A stretch of DNA of 64,000 bases from Solirubrobacter taibaiensis. GTDB lineage: Bacteria > Actinomycetota > Thermoleophilia > Solirubrobacterales > Solirubrobacteraceae. Location of the stretch: the NCBI GenBank assembly GCA_027587225.1, contig JAPDDQ010000032.1:32114-96113 (forward strand), in the 5' to 3' direction. The position numbers and the translations under genes are program-made. Below are positions 17,306 through 27,300 of this stretch, piece by piece. The notes under the pieces are model-generated. The model saw only the letters and a program-made list of their open reading frames with translations, searched no databases and was not told the DNA's origin. Each line of letters opens with the position of its first letter. Within the stretch, counting starts at the first letter, position 1.

Positions 17306-17334
17306 TTGACATTCGGGCTAAGCCGAACTAGCGT
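17306..17334 (+). promoter_or_regulatory. Promoter of the sugar-transport operon with embedded operator-like repeat
   Basis: TTGACA (17306-17311), a 17-base spacer and TAGCGT (17329-17334) form a good housekeeping promoter. The spacer contains TTCGGGCTAAGCCGAA (17312-17327), an inverted repeat with 5-base arms, exactly where a repressor would block polymerase. The ATG at 17343 is only nine bases after the -10, so the transcript is probably leaderless. Confidence 0.65.
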
Positions 17335-17342
17335 GCGCCTCC

Positions 17343-18449
17343 ATGCTTGGAGGAGAAGTTCGCGTCGCCATTGCGGGGACGGGGTTCATGGGTGCTGTCC
17401 ACGCTCGTTCGGCGCGGCTTGCCGGTGCACGCTTGGTCGGCGTCGCCGGGTCCACGCCAGAGAAGAGTTCGCTCGCTGCAGCGGCTCTCGGCGCCGAACG
17501 CCCTTTCGCCACGTGGGAAGCACTGGTCGAGTCGCCGGACGTCGACGTGGTCCACGTCTGTACGCCCAATCACCTGCACCGGCCCCTGGCCGAAGCCGCG
17601 CTCGCCGCGGGGAAGCACGTCATCTGCGAGAAGCCGCTGGCGATCGACGATCGCGGTGCCGAGGAGATGCTCGACGCGGCGATCGCGTCGGGGCGTGTCC
17701 ACGCGGTCCCGTTCGTCTACCGCTACCACCCGATGGTCCGTGAGGCGCGCGACCGTGTGCAGACCGGGACGTCCGGCGCCATCCGCCTGATCCACGGCGG
17801 GTACCTGCAGGACTGGCTGCTCAAGGCCGAGGACGACAACTGGCGCGTCGACGAGTCGATCGGCGGCGCGTCGCGGGCGTTCGCCGACATCGGCTCGCAC
17901 TGGTGCGACCTCGCCGAGTTCGTGTCCGGTCACAGGATCACGCGCGTGAGCGCGCGCACGTACGGAACGTTCCCGGAGCGCGCCACCGAAGACGCGGTGA
18001 TCATGCAGTTCGAGACCGATCAGGGCGCGGTCGGCTCCACCGTCATCAGCCAGATCTCGGCGGGCCGCAAGAACCAGCTCACGCTCGAGATCGACGCCGC
18101 CGAGGAAGCGCTCTACTTCAATCAGGAAGAGCCGGAGACCCTCTGGGTCGGCAAGCGCGAGGCCGTCACGCTGCTCAAGCGCGACCCGGGCGTGCTGTCC
18201 GCGAACGCCGCACGGCTCGCCAACGTGCCCGCGGGTCACCCGCAGGGCTACAACGACGCTTTCAACGCGTTCGTCGCGGACGCTTACGCCGCGACGCTGA
18301 CGGGCGAGGCCCCCGATGGGCTGCCCGACTTCCGTGACGGACTGCGTGCCGCCCGCATCACCGCGGCCGTGCTCGCGTCGGCGGAGACGGAGACCTGGGT
18401 CGACGTGCCGAGCGCGACGGCCGTGACAGCGGAGACTGCCGATGTCTGA
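17343..18449 (+). CDS. Gfo/Idh/MocA-family sugar oxidoreductase
   Basis: A 368-residue NAD(P)-dependent dehydrogenase, first gene of the sugar operon. The Rossmann motif AIAGTGFMGAVHA is at residues ~9-21, and the CEKPLAIDD motif with the catalytic Lys is at about 95-103. DIGSHWCDLAEF supplies the C-terminal-domain His. Relatives oxidise or reduce hydroxyls of inositols, glucosides or 3-keto sugars. The next gene starts inside its last codons (8-base overlap), so expression is tightly coupled to the ABC transporter. The start is supported by the promoter nine bases upstream; an internal GGAGGA lies just after the ATG, but no in-frame start follows at suitable spacing. Confidence 0.92.
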   Translation: MLGGEVRVAIAGTGFMGAVHARSARLAGARLVGVAGSTPEKSSLAAAALGAERPFATWEALVESPDVDVVHVCTPNHLHRPLAEAALAAGKHVICEKPLAIDDRGAEEMLDAAIASGRVHAVPFVYRYHPMVREARDRVQTGTSGAIRLIHGGYLQDWLLKAEDDNWRVDESIGGASRAFADIGSHWCDLAEFVSGHRITRVSARTYGTFPERATEDAVIMQFETDQGAVGSTVISQISAGRKNQLTLEIDAAEEALYFNQEEPETLWVGKREAVTLLKRDPGVLSANAARLANVPAGHPQGYNDAFNAFVADAYAATLTGEAPDGLPDFRDGLRAARITAAVLASAETETWVDVPSATAVTAETADV

Positions 18450-19947
18450 TCAGCTGCTCCTGCAGATGCAGGGCATCAAGAAGTCGTTCGTCGGCGTGGA
18501 GGTCCTCCACGGAGTCGACCTCGACCTGCGGGCCGGCGAGATCCACGCGATCGTGGGTGAGAACGGCGCCGGCAAGTCCACTCTGATGAAGACGCTCGCC
18601 GGCGTCCACGAGCCCACCGAGGGCACGATCCGGATCAACGGCGAGGAACAGACGTTCCACCATCCGGCCGCCGCCCAGGCCGCCGGCGTGGGCATCGTCT
18701 ACCAGGAGTTCAACCTCCTGCCGGACCGCAACGTGGCCGAGAACGTCTTCATCGGCCGCGAGCCGCGCAAGGGCCCGATCGTCGACGGTCGCAAGATGGA
18801 ACGCGACACCGCGGCGCTGCTCGAGGAGGTCGGCGAGTCCGGCTTCGGGCCCAAGACGCCGGTGCGCTGGCTGTCGGTCGCGCAGCAGCAGGTCGTCGAG
18901 ATCATCAAGGCGCGTTCGCTGAACGCCAAGATCCTCGTGCTCGACGAGCCCACCGCGGCACTCGCCGAGGGTGAGGTCGAGCTGCTGTTCAAGCTCGTGC
19001 GCCGCCTGCAGGAACTGGGCGTCGGCGTCCTGTACATCTCGCACCGCCTGCGTGAGGTCTTCGCGCTGTCGGACCGGATCACGGTCATCAAGGACGGCGG
19101 CGTCGTCAAGACGCTCGACACGGCCTCGACCAACCAGCGTGAGCTCGTGAACCTGATGGTCGGGCGTGAGCTCGACGGCTACTTCCCGGAGAAGGGCGCC
19201 AAGGAAGACCTCGGCGAGGTGCGGCTCTCGGTCAAGAGCCTCACGACCGGACTCCTGCGCGACATCAACTTCGACGTCCGCGCCGGCGAGATCGTCGGTC
19301 TCGCCGGGCTCCAGGGCTCCGGCCGCACGGAGATCGCGCGCGCCGTGTTCGGTGCTGACCCGATCACCTCGGGCACGGTCGAGATCGACGGCAAGGAACG
19401 TCGCTTCAAGCATCCGAGCCAGGCGATCAAGGCCGGCCTCGGGTTCATCACCGAGGACCGCAAGGCCGAGGGCCTCGCCCTCGCCCAGTCGATCGCGGAC
19501 AACATGATGCTGGCCGTGCGGACCGTGATGTCGCCGCGCCAGCGCCGTGCCGCGAAGGGCATGATGTCGATCAGCGAGCTGGCCAAGGTCACCGAGCTGC
19601 GCGCTCGCGGTCCCGAGCAGGAAGTCCGCTTCCTCTCGGGCGGCAACCAGCAGAAGGTCGTGCTCTCCAAGTGGCTGGAGACCCAGCCGCAGATCCTGAT
19701 CTTCGACGAGCCGACGCGCGGCATCGACGTCGGCGCCAAGGCCGGCATCCACGACCTCATCCGCAAGCTTGCGAAGGACGGCGTCGCCGTCCTGATGATC
19801 TCGTCGGAGCTGCCCGAGCTGATCGGCATGAGCGACCGCATCCTCGTCATGCACGAGGGCAAGCTCGCCGGCGAGTTGCCGGCCGGTGCCAGTGAGCCCC
19901 AGATCATGGAATACGCGACCGGTTCGCACGAGGAGGTGGCGGCGTGA
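18442..19947 (+). CDS. Sugar ABC transporter ATP-binding protein (CUT2, two ABC domains)
   Basis: 501 residues with two fused nucleotide-binding domains, as in RbsA/XylG/MglA. Domain 1 has Walker A GENGAGKST at about residues 38-46, signature LSVAQQQ, and Walker B ILVLDEPTAAL. Domain 2 has a degenerate P-loop (GLQGSGRTE), signature LSGGNQQK, and ILIFDEPTRGIDVG. The degenerate second P-loop is normal in this subfamily. It energises uptake by the two permeases that follow. The GTG of the first permease overlaps its stop. Confidence 0.96.
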   Translation: MSDQLLLQMQGIKKSFVGVEVLHGVDLDLRAGEIHAIVGENGAGKSTLMKTLAGVHEPTEGTIRINGEEQTFHHPAAAQAAGVGIVYQEFNLLPDRNVAENVFIGREPRKGPIVDGRKMERDTAALLEEVGESGFGPKTPVRWLSVAQQQVVEIIKARSLNAKILVLDEPTAALAEGEVELLFKLVRRLQELGVGVLYISHRLREVFALSDRITVIKDGGVVKTLDTASTNQRELVNLMVGRELDGYFPEKGAKEDLGEVRLSVKSLTTGLLRDINFDVRAGEIVGLAGLQGSGRTEIARAVFGADPITSGTVEIDGKERRFKHPSQAIKAGLGFITEDRKAEGLALAQSIADNMMLAVRTVMSPRQRRAAKGMMSISELAKVTELRARGPEQEVRFLSGGNQQKVVLSKWLETQPQILIFDEPTRGIDVGAKAGIHDLIRKLAKDGVAVLMISSELPELIGMSDRILVMHEGKLAGELPAGASEPQIMEYATGSHEEVAA

Positions 19948-20969
19948 GCGTCGTCGACCCGACGGAGCAGAGCCCTGGGGCTCGAGCGGCCGCGCGCAAG
20001 GAACGGAATGCCGCCTGGCGTGTGGGTGTGCTGGCCTCGCCCGCGGCGCCGGTGTACGGCGCCCTCATCGGCATCATCGTCCTGGCCTGGATCGTCGTCA
20101 CCATCGACGGCGGCGACTTCCTGACCACGGGCAACATCGTCAACATGCTGCAGCGCTCGGTCGCGCTCGGCATCGTGTCGCTCGGCCAGACGGTCGTGAT
20201 CCTGCTGGGCTCGCTCGACCTCTCGGTCGCGGCCCTCATCTCGCTGTCCTCGCTGGTGACGGCGCAGCAGATGGAAGGCGGCTCCGTGCTCGGGGCGATC
20301 GTGGTCGTGCTGCTGATGGGCGCCGGCATCGGCCTCGCCAACGGCCTGATCATCACCAAGCTGCGCGTGAACGCGTTCATCGCGACGCTCGGCATGGCCC
20401 TGATCATCGGCGGCATCATCGAGAACGGCTGGAGCGGCCCGCAGACGGGTGTGAGCGACGGGTTCTCCGAGAACCTCGGCTACACGCGCTTCGGCCTCAT
20501 CCCGATGTCGTTCATCCTGTTCGCGGTCGTCGCGGTGATCATCTGGTTCGTCCTGCGGCACACGCGCTTCGGCTATCGGGTCTACGCGGTCGGTGGCTCT
20601 GAGGACGTGTCCAAGCTCTCCGGCCTGCGTACGCACCGCACGATCATCGCCGCGCACATCGTGTGCTCACTGACCGCGGTGATCACCGGCATCTTCCTGG
20701 CCTCGCGTCTGAAGGCCGGCACGCCGACCGTCGGTCTCGACGGCGGCTACGACCTCGAGTCGATCGCGGCCGTGGTCCTGGGCGGCACCGCCCTGACCGG
20801 CGGGCGCGGCGGCGTCATCGGCACCATCGGTGGCGTCTTCATCCTCGCCGTGCTGGACAACGTCTTCAACCAACTCGAGTTCAACTCGTTCTTGAGGGAC
20901 GTCGTCCGAGGCATCATCATCATCGCGGCCGTCGCGGTCTACGCGCGACGCACGGAGAAGAAGGCATGA
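19944..20969 (+). CDS. Sugar ABC transporter permease (CUT2, first)
   Basis: A 341-residue integral membrane protein of the BPD_transp_2 (RbsC-like) family. Hallmarks are SLGQTVVILLGSLDLSVAA, NGLIITKLRVNAFIATLG and VLGGTALTGGRGG, followed by a final amphipathic helix ending RRTEKKA. About 8-10 hydrophobic helices are visible. The start GTG overlaps the ATPase stop (GTGA) and its own stop overlaps the next ATG (ATGA). Together with the second permease it should form a heterodimeric channel. Confidence 0.95.
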   Translation: MSVVDPTEQSPGARAAARKERNAAWRVGVLASPAAPVYGALIGIIVLAWIVVTIDGGDFLTTGNIVNMLQRSVALGIVSLGQTVVILLGSLDLSVAALISLSSLVTAQQMEGGSVLGAIVVVLLMGAGIGLANGLIITKLRVNAFIATLGMALIIGGIIENGWSGPQTGVSDGFSENLGYTRFGLIPMSFILFAVVAVIIWFVLRHTRFGYRVYAVGGSEDVSKLSGLRTHRTIIAAHIVCSLTAVITGIFLASRLKAGTPTVGLDGGYDLESIAAVVLGGTALTGGRGGVIGTIGGVFILAVLDNVFNQLEFNSFLRDVVRGIIIIAAVAVYARRTEKKA

Positions 20970-21976
20970 GCACCGAGAACGTTGCTGCCTCGGGCTTTGG
21001 CGCCGAGACAGGGGACCGCCGCAGCCGCTTCCTGAGCTCGCTGGCGAGCACCGGGACGATCTTCGTCCTGCTGCTGATCCTTTGGGTGTGGATCACGATC
21101 CTGAACCCGACCTTCGCCGAGCCGGGCCCGTTCCTGGCGTACCTGAAGCGCTCGGCCCCGCTCGTCATCCTGGCCGCCGGCGCGTACTTCGTGCTGGTCA
21201 GCGGCAACTTCGACCTGTCGGTCGGCTCGCTCGTGACGGTGATGGTCGTCGTCGCGGCGCGCGTGATCGACAACGAGCCCAGCCGCATGTGGCCCGTGAT
21301 CGCGCTGCTGCTCGCGATCGGCGTCATCGTCGGCTTCGTCAACGGCTTCATCTCGACGGTCCTGCGGGTGCCGTCCTTCATCACAACCTTGGGAATGCTG
21401 CTCATCCTCAACGGAGCGGTATTCCTCTGGACCGGAGGCGCCCCACGTGGCGCGCTCTCGGAGAACTTCCGCTCGATCGGACGTCAGGGGATCGATGGGA
21501 TCCCGTGGATCGAGCAGCTCCCGTGGTCGGTGATCATCATGGTCGTGATCGGTGTGGCATCGGTGTTCTTGATGCGCGCCGACTTCGGTCGCCAGTTGCT
21601 CGCCACGGGTGACAATGAACGAGCCGCCCGCCTGTCGGGCGTGCGCGTGGACCGCGTGCGGATCTTGGCCTTCGTCCTTTCGGGCGTTCTGGCTGCCGTC
21701 GCGGGCATTCTGCTCGCAGGCTTCGGCGGGGTTTCGGCCCAGGTTGGCCGGGGCCTCGAGTTCGACGCGATCACCGCCTGCGTGCTGGGTGGGGTCGTGC
21801 TCGGGGGCGGCCGTGGATCGGTCGTCGCCGCGATGGCCGGCGCTCTCACTCTGGAGGCGCTGTTCACGTGGCTCAACCTGCAGGGCGTCTCTGGCGCGCT
21901 CGAGGACACAGTCCAAGGCGTGATCATCATTGCCGCCGTGGCCTTTGCCGCGTACCGGCTCCGGGGCGCGCGCTGA
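20966..21976 (+). CDS. Sugar ABC transporter permease (CUT2, second)
   Basis: 336 residues from ATG 20966, which overlaps the previous stop by four bases; the frame is open further upstream only as a shadow. It belongs to the same RbsC-like family: AGAYFVLVSGNFDLSVGS, NGFISTVLRVPSFITTLG and CVLGGVVLGGGRGSV. The two permeases are homologous but not near-identical, which suggests an obligate heterodimer rather than a recent duplication. Confidence 0.95.
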   Translation: MSTENVAASGFGAETGDRRSRFLSSLASTGTIFVLLLILWVWITILNPTFAEPGPFLAYLKRSAPLVILAAGAYFVLVSGNFDLSVGSLVTVMVVVAARVIDNEPSRMWPVIALLLAIGVIVGFVNGFISTVLRVPSFITTLGMLLILNGAVFLWTGGAPRGALSENFRSIGRQGIDGIPWIEQLPWSVIIMVVIGVASVFLMRADFGRQLLATGDNERAARLSGVRVDRVRILAFVLSGVLAAVAGILLAGFGGVSAQVGRGLEFDAITACVLGGVVLGGGRGSVVAAMAGALTLEALFTWLNLQGVSGALEDTVQGVIIIAAVAFAAYRLRGAR

Positions 21977-22004
21977 GATGCACACACAACGAGGAGGAAC
22001 ACGG

Positions 22005-23237
22005 ATGATCTGGAGGAGACTGGCCGGCGGCGTTGCCATGCTGGCCTGTTGCGGCACGATTGCCGCTTGCGGTAGCAGCGACGACCCGGCTGACGAGGGC
22101 GCGAAGAGCGGCGAGACGCCGGTCGCGACCGAGACGGCCGCCCCTGAGTCGAAGACGGGCGAGCAGTCCGAATTCTTCGTGCAGGCCGACTACGACAAGC
22201 AGCTCGCGCAGCGTTCGGCGACCCCCGAGGGTCCCGCCGACAAGCCGTGGGAGCAGATGATCGAGCCGGGCGAGATGGTTGACACGTCCGAGTTCAAGTC
22301 GGACAAGGCGGACGGCTGGAACGTCTGCTTCTCGAACGCGGCCAACGACAACCCGTGGCGCCAGAACGGTGGCATCACGATGAAGGCCGAGGCCGACAAC
22401 ACGCCGGAGATCGGCAAGTTCACGGTCGTCGACGCCGAGGCGAAGGACGACAAGCAGATCTCCGACATCGAGTCGATGACGTCGGGCGGCAAGTGCGACA
22501 TCATCATCATCGCGCCGAACACCACGGCGACGCTGACGCCGGCCGTCGAGAAGGCCTGCGAGTCCGACATCCCGGTCATCGTGTTCGACCGTGGTGTCAC
22601 GACCGACTGCCCGGTCACGTTCATCCACCCGATCGGCGGCTACGCCTTCGGTGCTGACGCGGCCGAGTTCCTGCGTGACAACGTCAAGGAGGGCGGCAAG
22701 ATCCTCGCCCTTCGCATCCTGCCGGGCGTTGACGTCCTTGAAACCCGCTGGTCGGGCGCCAAGGGCATCTTCGACGAGGCCGGTCTGAACGTCGTCGGCG
22801 TCGAGTTCACCGATGGTGACCCGGCCAAGACGAAGTCGATCGTCTCCGACTACCTGCAGAAGGAAGGCTCCCTCGACGGCGTCTGGATGGACGCCGGCGC
22901 GACCGCCGTTGCCATGGTCGAGGCGTTCGAGGACGCCGGCCAGGAAGTGCCCTTCGTCACGGGCGAGGACCAGAACGACTTCCTCACCAAGTGGAAGGAA
23001 GACGGTCTGAAGGCCGTCGCCCCGACCTACTCGAACTTCCAGTGGCGTACGGCGATCATCGCCGCCACGAAGATCCTGAAGGGCGAAGAAGTTCCGAAGG
23101 AATGGATCCTCCCGCAGCCGAAGATCACGGCTGAGAACCTGGACCAGTACGTCAAGCCGGACATGCCGCCGCTGTACTACGCGCTCTGCGGCTGCGAGGA
23201 CCTCCCGGGCTTCCCCGAGAAGTGGGGCGGCAAGTAG
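22005..23237 (+). CDS. Sugar-binding lipoprotein of the ABC transporter (periplasmic-binding-protein type 1)
   Basis: 410 residues from ATG 22005, preceded by GAGGAGGA at good spacing. A signal peptide ends in TIAACGSS, a lipobox (Cys ~21), followed by a long Asp/Glu/Thr-rich linker to residue ~95. The type-1 sugar-binding fold follows: GWNVCFSNAANDNPW, CDIIIIAPN, IPVIVFDRG, LDGVWMDAGA and PFVTGEDQNDF. Four or more Cys in the mature part (CFSN, GGKCD, KACES, TTDCP, YALCGCED) are unusual for the family and may form disulfides. It delivers the substrate to the transporter encoded just upstream. Confidence 0.94.
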   Translation: MIWRRLAGGVAMLACCGTIAACGSSDDPADEGAKSGETPVATETAAPESKTGEQSEFFVQADYDKQLAQRSATPEGPADKPWEQMIEPGEMVDTSEFKSDKADGWNVCFSNAANDNPWRQNGGITMKAEADNTPEIGKFTVVDAEAKDDKQISDIESMTSGGKCDIIIIAPNTTATLTPAVEKACESDIPVIVFDRGVTTDCPVTFIHPIGGYAFGADAAEFLRDNVKEGGKILALRILPGVDVLETRWSGAKGIFDEAGLNVVGVEFTDGDPAKTKSIVSDYLQKEGSLDGVWMDAGATAVAMVEAFEDAGQEVPFVTGEDQNDFLTKWKEDGLKAVAPTYSNFQWRTAIIAATKILKGEEVPKEWILPQPKITAENLDQYVKPDMPPLYYALCGCEDLPGFPEKWGGK

Positions 23238-23241
23238 TTCT

Positions 23242-24090
23242 ATGAAGCTGGGCGCCAACACATGGATCTGGGTCTCCCCGCTCACTGATGAGCGGCTGAC
23301 CCAGCTCGCGCCGCGGGTGCGCGACATGGGCTTCGACGTTGTCGAGCTCCCTGTCGAGCAGCTAGGGGACTGGAGTCCTGAGCACGCCGCAGAGGTACTG
23401 ACCGAGCACGGGCTCGGTGCCTCGATTGCGGTGGCGATGGCTCCGGGGCGTGAGTTGTGTGGCGCTGACGCGGAAACGGTCGCGACGACCCAGGCCTTCC
23501 TTCGGGATTGCCTGGACGTCGCGGCCACAGTTGGGGCCGGCGCCATCGCCGGCCCCATCTACACCTCGACCGGCCGGACGTGGCGAATCACGCCGGACGA
23601 GCGAGTCAAGCTGTACGCGGAGCTGCGGGAGAACCTCGCACCCGTCGCCGAGTACGCCGGCGAAGTCGGCGTGAAGATCGGCATCGAGCCGTTGGTTCGT
23701 TACGAGACGAGCCTCATCAACACCGTCGAGCAGGCGCTCGAAGCCATCGACCCCTTGCCTTCGTCCGTGGGTCTGCTGCTCGACACCTACCACGCGAACG
23801 TGGAAGAAAAGGACTTCGCCGAGTCCTTCCGCCTCGGCGGACCCCGGTTGGCCCACGTCCACGCTTCCGCGAACGACCGCGGAGCGCCCGGCGCCGACCA
23901 CATCGACTGGATCGGATTCCGCGACGCGATCCGCGACACGGGCTACGACGGCCCGGTCGTCATCGAATCCTTCACCGCGGAGAACGAGACCATCGCCACG
24001 GCCGCTTCGGTCTGGCGCCCGCTCGCCGCCTCCCAGGACGCCATCGCCGTCGACGGCCTGGCCTTCCTGCGCGAGCTCTTCGCTTCCTAG
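23242..24090 (+). CDS. Sugar phosphate isomerase/epimerase (TIM barrel, tagatose/psicose 3-epimerase-like)
   Basis: A 282-residue xylose-isomerase-like TIM-barrel enzyme, last gene of the operon. The expected metal ligands are visible: Glu in IGIEPL, Asp in LLLDTYH, His in HVHASAND and Glu in VVIESF. Such enzymes interconvert ketohexose epimers or act on 3-keto sugars. It begins four bases after the binding-protein stop, so it belongs to the same transcript. Two hairpins follow it. A second, more distant homologue lies at 51546-52334. Confidence 0.9.
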   Translation: MKLGANTWIWVSPLTDERLTQLAPRVRDMGFDVVELPVEQLGDWSPEHAAEVLTEHGLGASIAVAMAPGRELCGADAETVATTQAFLRDCLDVAATVGAGAIAGPIYTSTGRTWRITPDERVKLYAELRENLAPVAEYAGEVGVKIGIEPLVRYETSLINTVEQALEAIDPLPSSVGLLLDTYHANVEEKDFAESFRLGGPRLAHVHASANDRGAPGADHIDWIGFRDAIRDTGYDGPVVIESFTAENETIATAASVWRPLAASQDAIAVDGLAFLRELFAS

Positions 24091-24095
24091 CCTCC

Positions 24096-24148
24096 GCGCG
24101 CAGCGCCAAGCTGCGCGCCGCTTCGACTTCGGGTCCGTTCGCGGACCC
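24096..24148 (+). terminator. Two hairpins ending the sugar-transport operon
   Basis: GCGCGCAG (24096-24103) pairs perfectly with CTGCGCGC (24111-24118). A second stem, GGGTCCG (24131-24137), pairs with CGGACCC (24142-24148) around a TTCG tetraloop and is followed by a T-containing stretch (TTCTGTCGTTGT). The second is the better terminator candidate. Confidence 0.7.
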
Positions 24149-24217
24149 TTCTGTCGTTGTGCCCCCAAACTCGGTGACCCATTTGGCGCTTTCTGTCGTG
24201 CGCGCAGACAAAAGTCC

Positions 24218-24247
24218 TTGACAGCGCCGAGAGAACCTCTATAGGTT
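24218..24247 (+). promoter_or_regulatory. Promoter of ThuA paralogue 1
   Basis: TTGACA (24218-24223) and TAGGTT (24242-24247) are separated by 18 bases; an overlapping TATAGG hexamer gives a 16-base spacer. The flanks CCTTGACAGCG and TAGGTTCG recur before paralogue 2 (35195-35224), so the two genes share promoter architecture. Confidence 0.75.
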
Positions 24248-24266
24248 CGACGAGCCGGACGCTGTT

Positions 24267-24283
24267 TTGTCAGACAAGTTGTC
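24267..24283. promoter_or_regulatory. Overlapping palindromes just downstream of the paralogue-1 promoter
   Basis: TTGTCAGACAAGTTGTC contains two interlocked perfect inverted repeats (TTGTC-A-GACAA and GACAA-G-TTGTC), located 20-36 bases after the -10. A repressor site or RNA hairpin is inferred. It has no counterpart before paralogue 2. Confidence 0.5.
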
Positions 24284-24331
24284 AGTAGGCGTATCCGGGG
24301 TCTGAGGGGGCCCCGGGGGAGGAGAGACAGA

Positions 24332-27300
24332 GTGGGACGAGGGTCGAGTCTCGGCGTGCCGGATCGGCGCGCCCTGTTGCTCGGAGTTGCGGTAGCCCTG
24401 ATTACGGCTCTCGCGCTACCGAGCTTTGCCGCCGCACAAGGCGAAGGGAAGCGGATCCTGCTCTACACGGGCACGACCGGCTTCCGTCACACGGACGCGA
24501 TCAACAACGGTCGCCCCGTCGTGCAGGCCGCGCTCGTCGCGGCGGGTTACACCGTTGATTGGGAGGACTGCACCAACAACGGCACCACGGCGCCCCCGAC
24601 GGCGACGCAGTGCAACAACGCGGACAAGAACCCGCGCATCTTCACCGACGCGAACCTCGCGCGCTACGACGCGATCCTGCTCCTCAATGCGTCGGCCGGT
24701 CCTCCCGGCCCGCTGTGGGACGCGAACGCCAAGGCCGCGATCATCAAGTTCACGCAGAACGGCGGCGGCATCGCCGGCGTCCACAACGCGTCGGACATGG
24801 GCACGCAGCAGCTCACGTGGGACTGGTGGGACGGCAACAGCCCGAACTCCGCCGTCGGTTCGCTCATGGCCGGCCACGCCGCCACGAGCCTGACGAACAT
24901 CGCCCAGGTCCAGGTCGCCGACAAGAACCACCTGTCGACGAAGGACCTCCCGGATCAGTACGGGATGGGTGACGAGCACTACAACTTCCAGCGCAACGTC
25001 CGCGGCTCGCACCACGTGCTGGCCACGCTCGACGAGCGCACGTACAACCCGGGCGCCAACGGCAAGGGCCAGGACCACCCGATCTCGTGGTGCAAGCTCT
25101 ATGACGGGCCGGACATCAACGACAACACCGGCACCAACAAGGCCTACAAGGACGGCCGTGTCTGGATCACCGGCATGGGTCACTTCGGTGCCTCGTACAC
25201 GGAGAACGGCGGCAACAACCCGCTGATCAAGCAGATCGTCGGCGGCACCGCGTGGGTGGCCGGCGGCGGCAAGAAGACCGACTGCTCCGGCACGGTCTGG
25301 TCCGGCTACCGCCGCACCGTGCTGGTCGCGAACGCCAACCAGCCGATCGGCATCGACGTCTCCAAGGACGGCAAGGTCTTCTGGTCCGAGGCCGGCCTCG
25401 CGGGCACCGCTGCCAACAACTACAACTCCGAGGGCTCGATCGTCATGCACGATCAGAAGGGCGCCCCCGGCAACAAGACGACGGTCGCGGTCATCCCGAC
25501 GCGAGCCGATCACGGCAACTCCGAGGACGGCGTCCTCGGCTTCACGCTGCAGCCGGGCTTCGACCTGGCCGATCCGACGAAGCGGCACGTGTTCGCGTAC
25601 TACTCGCCGCGTCCCGGCCCCGGTGACAACTGGCCTACGGGCCTGACGTCGCCCCCGGCCACGGCCGTCGGCTACAACCAGATCTCCCGCTGGACGCTGA
25701 CGGCGGACGGCAAGGGCGTCGAGCCGAACTCCGAACGCGTGATCCTGCGCGTGCCCAAGGCGAAGATCGGCGGCACCACGTCGACGGCCACCCCGCCCGT
25801 TCCGGGCCAGGGCGCGCCGGCCGGCTTCCCCGGCGGTCCGACGGACTCCGGTCCGGGCCACGTGGGTGGCGCCGGCCTGGACTTCGACTCCGAGGGCAAC
25901 CTGTACCTCGGCGTCGGTGACGACGTGTCCCCGAACGCTTCGGGCCACAGCGGCTACATCCCGATGGACTACCGCGCCTCTGAGCGTTGGGACGCCCGCA
26001 AGACCTCGGCCAACACGGCCGACCTGCGCGGCAAGGTGCTCCGCATCAAGCCGACGCTGGCGCCGATCGCGTCCGACTTCCCGCCCGGTGTCGGCTCGAC
26101 CTACACCATCCCGGCGGGGAACCTGTTCCCGATCGGCACGGCCAAGACCCGTCCCGAGATCTACGCGATGGGCTTCCGCCAGCCGTTCACGCTCCACACC
26201 GACGCCAAGAACCCGGGCCTGATCGGCGTGGGTGAGTACTGCCACGACGGCTCGACCGACCGTGCGCAGCGCGCCCCGGCCGGCACGTGCGAGTGGAACC
26301 TGGTCGGCAAGGCTTCCAACCAGGGCTGGCCGTTCTGCGTCGGCGACCAGTCGGTGGCCAACACGGCCTGGCGCTGGAACTACGCCAACCAGACCACGAC
26401 GGGCTCGCAGTACGACTGCACGCAGGAGCAGATCCCGTCCGACATCCGCTGGGCGCCGGAGGGCCAGACCGCGGCCGCGCCGACGTTCGACGGTCTCGAC
26501 ATGATCCCGAAGCCGGTTCCGGCGACGATCTGGAAGAAGTACCCGAACGCCGGCAACACCGGCCTCCAGAGCGCCGCGGACTTCGGTGACCTGTCCCTGG
26601 GCGGCATGCAGCCGATGGCCGGGCCGATCTTCCGCTACAACGCGGCGACGGCGGGCTCCGGCGGCTTCCCGGCCTACTACGACGGCTCGTGGCTGATCAA
26701 CAACCGCGGCGCGAACGACGGTTGGTGGAAGGAAGTCAAGATCCGCAACGACAACCAGCAGATGCTGGGCGTCAAGGACTGGCTGCCGTACAACAACGCG
26801 GGTACCGCCACGACGCAGCAGAACAGCCTCGTGATCGGTACGCAGTTCGGCGACGACGGCGCGCTGTACATGGCTCGCTATCCCGTCACCTGCTGCCGTA
26901 ACAACACGAACGCCGGCTCGACGGTGCAGATCGTCAAGATCACGTTCGACGTCTACGAGGAGACCAACGCCCCGTCCGTGACGGCCGCGTTCGATCCGGT
27001 CGCGCCCGGCAACGGCCGGACGTACACGGGCCCCGTGACGCTGAACTTCACGTCGACCGATCCGGCCAACGCCGACCCGGCGCAGCCGCAGGCCGGCGTG
27101 GACTACATCGAGCATCGCGTGATCCTCAACGGCGTGCCGGGCCCGTGGGTCCGCTCGACCAACCCGGGCCTCGTGAACCCGTACACGAGCTCGGTCACGG
27201 TGTCCGAGCTGGGCGCCTACTCGATCGAGTACCGCTCGGCCGACCGCGGCGGCAACGCCGAGGCCGCCAAGTCGGTGTCCTTCTGGATCAACCGCCCGAC

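Noticed and set aside
17343..24090. The ABC operon as a horizontally acquired island
   Set aside because: Base composition and codon use look like the flanks, and no integrase, tRNA edge or direct repeats were seen.
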